A stretch of DNA of 64,000 nt, taken from contig NZ_CP019630.1 of NCBI RefSeq assembly GCF_001999245.1, positions 5,237,001-5,301,000 of the forward strand, in the 5' to 3' direction. Of this stretch, positions 60,250-64,000 are shown piece by piece. Positions within the stretch are counted from its first letter, which is position 1. Every line of letters starts with the position of its first letter. The notes under the pieces are model-generated. The model saw only the letters and a program-made list of their open reading frames with translations. It made no database searches and was not told where the DNA came from. The position numbers were made by a program, and so were the translations under genes. Source of the stretch: Roseibium algicola (GTDB taxonomy: Bacteria; Pseudomonadota; Alphaproteobacteria; Rhizobiales; Stappiaceae).

Positions 60250-60977
60250 TGGGACATAAGACAAACCCGATCGGCATGCGCCTCGGGATCAACCGCACCT
60301 GGGACAGCCGCTGGTACGCGAACAAGAACGAATACGGCGATCTTCTGCACGAAGATTTCCGCATCCGTGAGCTCCTGCTGAAGGAACTGAAGCAGGCTGC
60401 CGTGTCCAAGGTTGTTATCGAACGCCCGCACAAGAAGTGCCGCGTGTCCATTCACTCCGGTCGTCCGGGCGTGGTCATCGGTAAAAAGGGTGCCGATATC
60501 GAGCGTCTTCGCAAGAAGATCGCCGACATCACCAATTCCGAAGTGCATCTCAACATCGTTGAAGTGCGCAAGCCGGAAATCGACGCGACCCTGGTCGCCC
60601 AGTCGATTGCCCAGCAGCTGGAACGCCGCGTTGCTTTCCGTCGCGCCATGAAGCGGGCCGTTCAGTCCGCCATGCGTCTCGGTGCACAGGGCATCCGTAT
60701 CAACTGCGGTGGCCGTCTCGGCGGTGCGGAAATTGCGCGTATCGAATGGTACCGCGAAGGCCGCGTCCCGCTTCACACGCTGCGTGCAGACATCGACTAC
60801 GGTGTTGCAAGCGCTCACACGGCTTACGGCGTGTGCGGTGTGAAGGTCTGGATCTTCAAGGGTGAAATTCTGGAACACGATCCGATGGCGTCTGAGCGCC
60901 GTGCGACCGCTGCTTCCGAAGGCAACCAGGGTGATCGCGGCGGACGCCGGGATCGGGGCCGCGAGCGCGCAGCTTAA
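60249..60977 (+). CDS. rpsC: 30S ribosomal protein S3
   Basis: mRNA-entry helicase protein of 242 residues with a KH domain ([20 protein letters not shown]) and [20 protein letters not shown] at the start. The C-terminus has a charged, Arg/Gly-rich tail of about 30 residues, longer than the E. coli form. Confidence 0.98.
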   Translation: MGHKTNPIGMRLGINRTWDSRWYANKNEYGDLLHEDFRIRELLLKELKQAAVSKVVIERPHKKCRVSIHSGRPGVVIGKKGADIERLRKKIADITNSEVHLNIVEVRKPEIDATLVAQSIAQQLERRVAFRRAMKRAVQSAMRLGAQGIRINCGGRLGGAEIARIEWYREGRVPLHTLRADIDYGVASAHTAYGVCGVKVWIFKGEILEHDPMASERRATAASEGNQGDRGGRRDRGRERAA

Positions 60978-61024
60978 TTCAAGCTGCCTGCCGCTCGTAA
61001 CTTAAGAAAGACGAGAGAAGAACG

Positions 61025-61438
61025 ATGCTGCAACCGAAGCGCACAAAGTTCCGCAAGCAGCACAAGGGCCGCATCCACGGCTTGTCGAAGGGAGGCACTG
61101 ACCTCAACTTCGGCGCATTCGGTCTGAAGGCGATTGAGCCGGAGCGTGTTACGGCACGTCAGATCGAAGCGGCCCGCCGTGCTATGACCCGCCACATGAA
61201 GCGTGCGGGTCGTGTTTGGATCCGCATCTTCCCGGACGTCCCGGTTTCCTCGAAACCTGCTGAAGTCCGCATGGGTAAAGGTAAGGGTTCTCCGGATTAC
61301 TGGGCTTGCCGTGTCAAGCCAGGCCGGATCATGTTCGAAATCGACGGTGTGCCGGAAGACATTGCGCGTGAAGCCATGCGTCTTGCTGCAGCCAAACTGC
61401 CGATCAAGTGCCGCTTCGTTCAGCGTATCGGCGAGTAG
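61025..61438 (+). CDS. rplP: 50S ribosomal protein L16
   Basis: Orders the A-site tRNA arm; 137 residues. [20 protein letters not shown] and the [20 protein letters not shown] block are diagnostic. The arginine in the latter block, a hydroxylation target in other bacteria, is conserved. Confidence 0.98.
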   Translation: MLQPKRTKFRKQHKGRIHGLSKGGTDLNFGAFGLKAIEPERVTARQIEAARRAMTRHMKRAGRVWIRIFPDVPVSSKPAEVRMGKGKGSPDYWACRVKPGRIMFEIDGVPEDIAREAMRLAAAKLPIKCRFVQRIGE

Positions 61439-61459
61439 GGCAGGCGAGGAGTTAGAGCC

Positions 61460-61660
61460 ATGAAGGCTACCGATGTACGGGCTAAGACCCTCGACGAGCT
61501 CCGCAGTGAGCTTGAAGGCCTGAAGAAAGAGCAGTTCAACCTGCGCTTCCAGCGGGCTACGGGTCAGCTTGAAAACACTGCGCGTGTCCGGCAGATCCGC
61601 CGTGATATCGCGCGTATCCAGACGATCATGCGCGAAAAGCGCGTGTCGGCGAACGCGTAA
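61460..61660 (+). CDS. rpmC: 50S ribosomal protein L29
   Basis: A 66-residue two-helix protein near the tunnel exit. [20 protein letters not shown] and [16 protein letters not shown] match the family. Ten bases separate it from rpsQ. Confidence 0.96.
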   Translation: MKATDVRAKTLDELRSELEGLKKEQFNLRFQRATGQLENTARVRQIRRDIARIQTIMREKRVSANA

Positions 61661-61670
61661 GGAGACGGCC

Positions 61671-61901
61671 ATGCCGAAGCGTATCCTGCAGGGCACCGTT
61701 GTCAGCGACGCCAATGACAAGACGGTGACGGTGAATGTGGAGCGCCGCTTCACGCACCCGCTGCTGAAGAAGACTGTGCGCCGGACCAAGAAGTACCGCG
61801 CACACGACGAAACCAACCAGTACAAGGTTGGCGACATTGTTCAGATCGAAGAATGCGCGCCGATCTCTAAAAACAAACGTTGGACCGTGGTCGCTCAGTG
61901 A
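61671..61901 (+). CDS. rpsQ: 30S ribosomal protein S17
   Basis: A 76-residue OB-fold rRNA-binding protein. [20 protein letters not shown] and [18 protein letters not shown] are diagnostic. The ATG at 61671 with GGAGA upstream is preferred over a longer frame that overlaps rpmC. Confidence 0.97.
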   Translation: MPKRILQGTVVSDANDKTVTVNVERRFTHPLLKKTVRRTKKYRAHDETNQYKVGDIVQIEECAPISKNKRWTVVAQ

Positions 61902-61970
61902 CCGCGCTCCATTCAGTGAGCATCAGGCGCCCGTGACCCGAGCGCCATCAGAAGAACAAGGCAGCCAGTC

Positions 61971-62339
61971 ATGATTCAGATGCAAACAAACCTCGACGTC
62001 GCGGATAATTCCGGCGCTCGTCGTGTCATGTGCATCAAAGTGCTCGGCGGCTCCAAGCGTAAATATGCCCAGGTAGGCGACATCATCGTCGTCTCCGTGA
62101 AAGAGGCAATTCCGCGGGGCCGCGTTAAGAAGGGCGACGTGATGAAGGCTGTCGTCGTGCGCACGGCAAAGGATATCCGCCGTCCCGATGGCAGCGTGAT
62201 CCGGTTCGACCGCAATGCGGCCGTGCTGGTCAACAACAACAAGGAGCCGATCGGCACCCGTATCTTCGGACCGGTACCGCGTGAACTCCGTGCAAAGAAC
62301 CATATGAAAATCATTTCGCTCGCGCCGGAGGTGCTCTGA
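61971..62339 (+). CDS. rplN: 50S ribosomal protein L14
   Basis: A 122-residue subunit-interface protein, and in other bacteria the RsfS silencing target. [20 protein letters not shown] opens it. The stop overlaps the rplX start by one base. It begins the spc group. Confidence 0.98.
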   Translation: MIQMQTNLDVADNSGARRVMCIKVLGGSKRKYAQVGDIIVVSVKEAIPRGRVKKGDVMKAVVVRTAKDIRRPDGSVIRFDRNAAVLVNNNKEPIGTRIFGPVPRELRAKNHMKIISLAPEVL

Positions 62340-62656
62340 TGGCTGCGAAAATTAAAAAAGGCGACACGGTGGTTGTGCTGACCGGCCGTGACAAGGGTAA
62401 GTCCGGCGAAGTCATCCAGATGCTGCCGGCTGACAACAAGGCCCTGGTCCGCGGCATCAACATGGTTCGCCGCCACCAGAAGCAGACCCAGACGCAGGAA
62501 GCAGGCATCGTGGCCAAGGAGGCCCCGATTCACCTTTCCAACGTTGCACTGGCCGATCCGAAGGACGGCAAGGCGACCCGCGTCGGCTTCAAAGTGCAGG
62601 ACGATGGCACCAAGGTCCGTGTGGCCAAGCGTTCGGGAGACCTGATCGATGGCTGA
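62339..62656 (+). CDS. rplX: 50S ribosomal protein L24
   Basis: A 105-residue KOW-domain assembly initiator ([20 protein letters not shown]). Its last eight bases overlap the start of rplE, an unusually long overlap for this operon. Confidence 0.97.
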   Translation: MAAKIKKGDTVVVLTGRDKGKSGEVIQMLPADNKALVRGINMVRRHQKQTQTQEAGIVAKEAPIHLSNVALADPKDGKATRVGFKVQDDGTKVRVAKRSGDLIDG

Positions 62657-63206
62657 GACCACTAACGTGCCGCGTCTCAAGACGCATTATGACGAAGTTG
62701 TGCGCAAGCAGCTTCTGGAGAAGTTCCAGTACAAGAACGTCATGCAGGTTCCGCAGCTGGAAAAGATTGTCCTCAACGTCGGTGTCGGCGAAGCGGTCAG
62801 CGATTCCAAGAAGGCGCGTATCGCAGCTGACGACCTGGCACTGATTGCCGGTCAGAAGCCGGTGATCACCAAGGCGAAAAAGTCGATCGCAACCTTCAAG
62901 GTTCGCGAAGGCATGCCGCTTGGTGCAAAGGTTACCCTGCGCCGCCAGCAGATGTTCGAATTCCTGGACCGTCTGATCACCATCGCGCTGCCGCGCGTAC
63001 GTGACTTCCGTGGTCTGAACCCGAAGAGCTTCGACGGTCGCGGCAACTACGCCATGGGTATCAAAGAACACATCGTGTTCCCGGAAATCGAGTACGACAA
63101 GGTCGACCAGATCTGGGGCATGGACGTGATCATCTGCACCACGGCGCCGAATGACGACGAAGCACGCGAGCTTCTGCGCGCGTTCAACTTCCCGTTCACG
63201 AAGTAA
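62649..63206 (+). CDS. rplE: 50S ribosomal protein L5
   Basis: A 185-residue 5S-rRNA-binding protein of the central protuberance. [20 protein letters not shown] and [18 protein letters not shown] are family text. It begins inside the end of rplX. Confidence 0.98.
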   Translation: MAETTNVPRLKTHYDEVVRKQLLEKFQYKNVMQVPQLEKIVLNVGVGEAVSDSKKARIAADDLALIAGQKPVITKAKKSIATFKVREGMPLGAKVTLRRQQMFEFLDRLITIALPRVRDFRGLNPKSFDGRGNYAMGIKEHIVFPEIEYDKVDQIWGMDVIICTTAPNDDEARELLRAFNFPFTK

Positions 63207-63227
63207 CGGGCAAGGAAGGGATCGACG

Positions 63228-63533
63228 ATGGCGAAGAAAAGCGCAATCGAGAAGAACAAGCGCCGCGAGAAGCTTGTAAAGAAATACGCTGAGAAGCGCG
63301 CTGCCCTGAAGGCACTGGCTAAAGATGAAAGCCTGTCCCTGGAAGAGCGGTACAACGCACGCCTGAAGCTGGCAAAATTGCCGCGGAATTCCGCGCCGAA
63401 CCGCGTTCGCAATCGTTGCGAAGTGTCCGGCCGTCCGCGCGGTTTTTACCGCAAGCTGAAGATGTCGCGTATTGCGCTTCGTGAACTGGGCTCCCTGGGT
63501 AAGATCCCGGGCCTGGTCAAGTCGAGCTGGTAA
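63228..63533 (+). CDS. rpsN: 30S ribosomal protein S14, zinc-independent long form
   Basis: A 101-residue 30S head protein. It lacks the two CxxC pairs of the short zinc form, so it is the C-minus type. [20 protein letters not shown] and the terminal GLVKSSW are diagnostic. Confidence 0.97.
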   Translation: MAKKSAIEKNKRREKLVKKYAEKRAALKALAKDESLSLEERYNARLKLAKLPRNSAPNRVRNRCEVSGRPRGFYRKLKMSRIALRELGSLGKIPGLVKSSW

Positions 63534-63545
63534 GGAGAAACTCCG

Positions 63546-63944
63546 ATGGCAATTTCTGATCCGTTGGGGGATATGCTGACCCGCATTCGCAACGCGCAGA
63601 TGCGTCGCAAGAACAAGGTCAGTTCACCAAATTCCAAATTGCGCGCACATGTACTTGATGTGCTCGCAAAAGAGGGGTACATCCGTGGCTACACCACGGT
63701 TGAATACGAGGGCGGTAAGTCCGAGTTGGAAATCGAACTGAAGTATTTCGACGGTGAACCGGTTATCCGCACGATTGAACGTGTGTCCAAGCCGGGCCGC
63801 CGCGTGTACTCGTCGGTGAAAAACATCCCGCATGTCTCTAATGGCCTGGGCGTGTCGATCATTTCGACTCCGCGTGGTGTCATGAGCGACCATCAGGCGC
63901 GGGACGAAAACGTAGGTGGTGAGGTTCTTTGCCGCGTCTTCTGA
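63546..63944 (+). CDS. rpsH: 30S ribosomal protein S8
   Basis: A 132-residue central-domain 16S rRNA-binding protein, translational repressor of the spc operon in enterobacteria. [18 protein letters not shown] opens it and [18 protein letters not shown] lies near the end. Confidence 0.98.
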   Translation: MAISDPLGDMLTRIRNAQMRRKNKVSSPNSKLRAHVLDVLAKEGYIRGYTTVEYEGGKSELEIELKYFDGEPVIRTIERVSKPGRRVYSSVKNIPHVSNGLGVSIISTPRGVMSDHQARDENVGGEVLCRVF

Positions 63945-63985
63945 TGCGGCATCCTCACTTTTAAAACAACGACAAGGTTGGTCAT

Positions 63986-64000
63986 ATGTCTCGTATTGGC
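63986..64000 (+). CDS. rplF: 50S ribosomal protein L6, first five codons
   Basis: An ATG with AAGG about ten bases upstream starts MSRIG, the usual beginning of L6, in the expected place after rpsH. The rest lies beyond the right edge. Confidence 0.85.

Overview
The window is a chromosomal segment of an alphaproteobacterium, most likely Hyphomicrobiales. A marine Stappiaceae genus such as Roseibium/Labrenzia is my best guess. This rests on the alphaproteobacterial look of EF-Tu, RpoB/RpoC and the ribosomal proteins, the tRNA-tuf-tRNA-secE-nusG-rplKAJL-rpoBC-rpsLG-fusA-tuf-S10-spc order, GC-rich coding, and a RIME/Bru-RS-like palindromic repeat. I see no insertion sequence, prophage, CRISPR array or rRNA gene.

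1-11.2 kb is an inorganic nitrogen assimilation run, all on the + strand: the ATPase of a nitrate-type ABC transporter (cut by the left edge), siroheme nitrite reductase nirB and nirD (Rieske type), a formate/nitrite channel, a PP2C phosphatase-Ser/Thr kinase-membrane anchor fusion, cyanase cynS, assimilatory nitrate reductase nasA and a bifunctional siroheme synthase cysG. Uptake, nitrate to nitrite to ammonium reduction, siroheme supply, cyanate breakdown and a probable phospho-switch are encoded together.

11.2-26.5 kb holds two organic-nitrogen uptake and degradation loci. The first has a GntR/FCD regulator, a SnoaL-like protein, a Liv-type (HAAT) ABC transporter whose permease and two ATPases are fused in one 839-residue chain, and a cytosine-deaminase-like amidohydrolase that lacks two expected active-site residues. 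Its promoter region carries three palindromic boxes spaced exactly 13 bp. The second has an Opp/Dpp-type transporter (with a permease-ATPase fusion) and a second GntR regulator, divergent from an M20 carbamoylase/allantoate-amidohydrolase-type enzyme. Two palindromes lie in the shared promoter region. Both binding-protein genes are followed by a terminator hairpin before their membrane components.

26.6-33.2 kb holds a cytochrome bo3-type quinol oxidase operon (cyoABCD), a small exported protein, and a translationally coupled FAD oxidoreductase and GT2 glycosyltransferase. 33.2-37.1 kb holds tRNA-Thr, an MFS transporter, rlmB, a PaaI-type thioesterase and a MarR regulator whose palindromic operator abuts its start codon.

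37.4-64 kb is the conserved gene-expression core: tRNA-Tyr, tRNA-Gly, tuf, tRNA-Trp, secE, nusG, rplKAJL, rpoBC, a small acidic orphan protein, rpsLG, fusA, a second tuf, and the S10/spc ribosomal operons to the start of rplF. The two tuf genes encode identical proteins and differ at only about ten synonymous sites. Several intergenic hairpins look like attenuators or ribosomal-protein leaders.

No defence system or clearly undescribed multi-gene system is evident. The strongest leads are the altered amidohydrolase, the 13-bp phased operator array, the kinase/phosphatase fusion in the nitrate cluster, and the Liv fusion with an atypical ABC signature.
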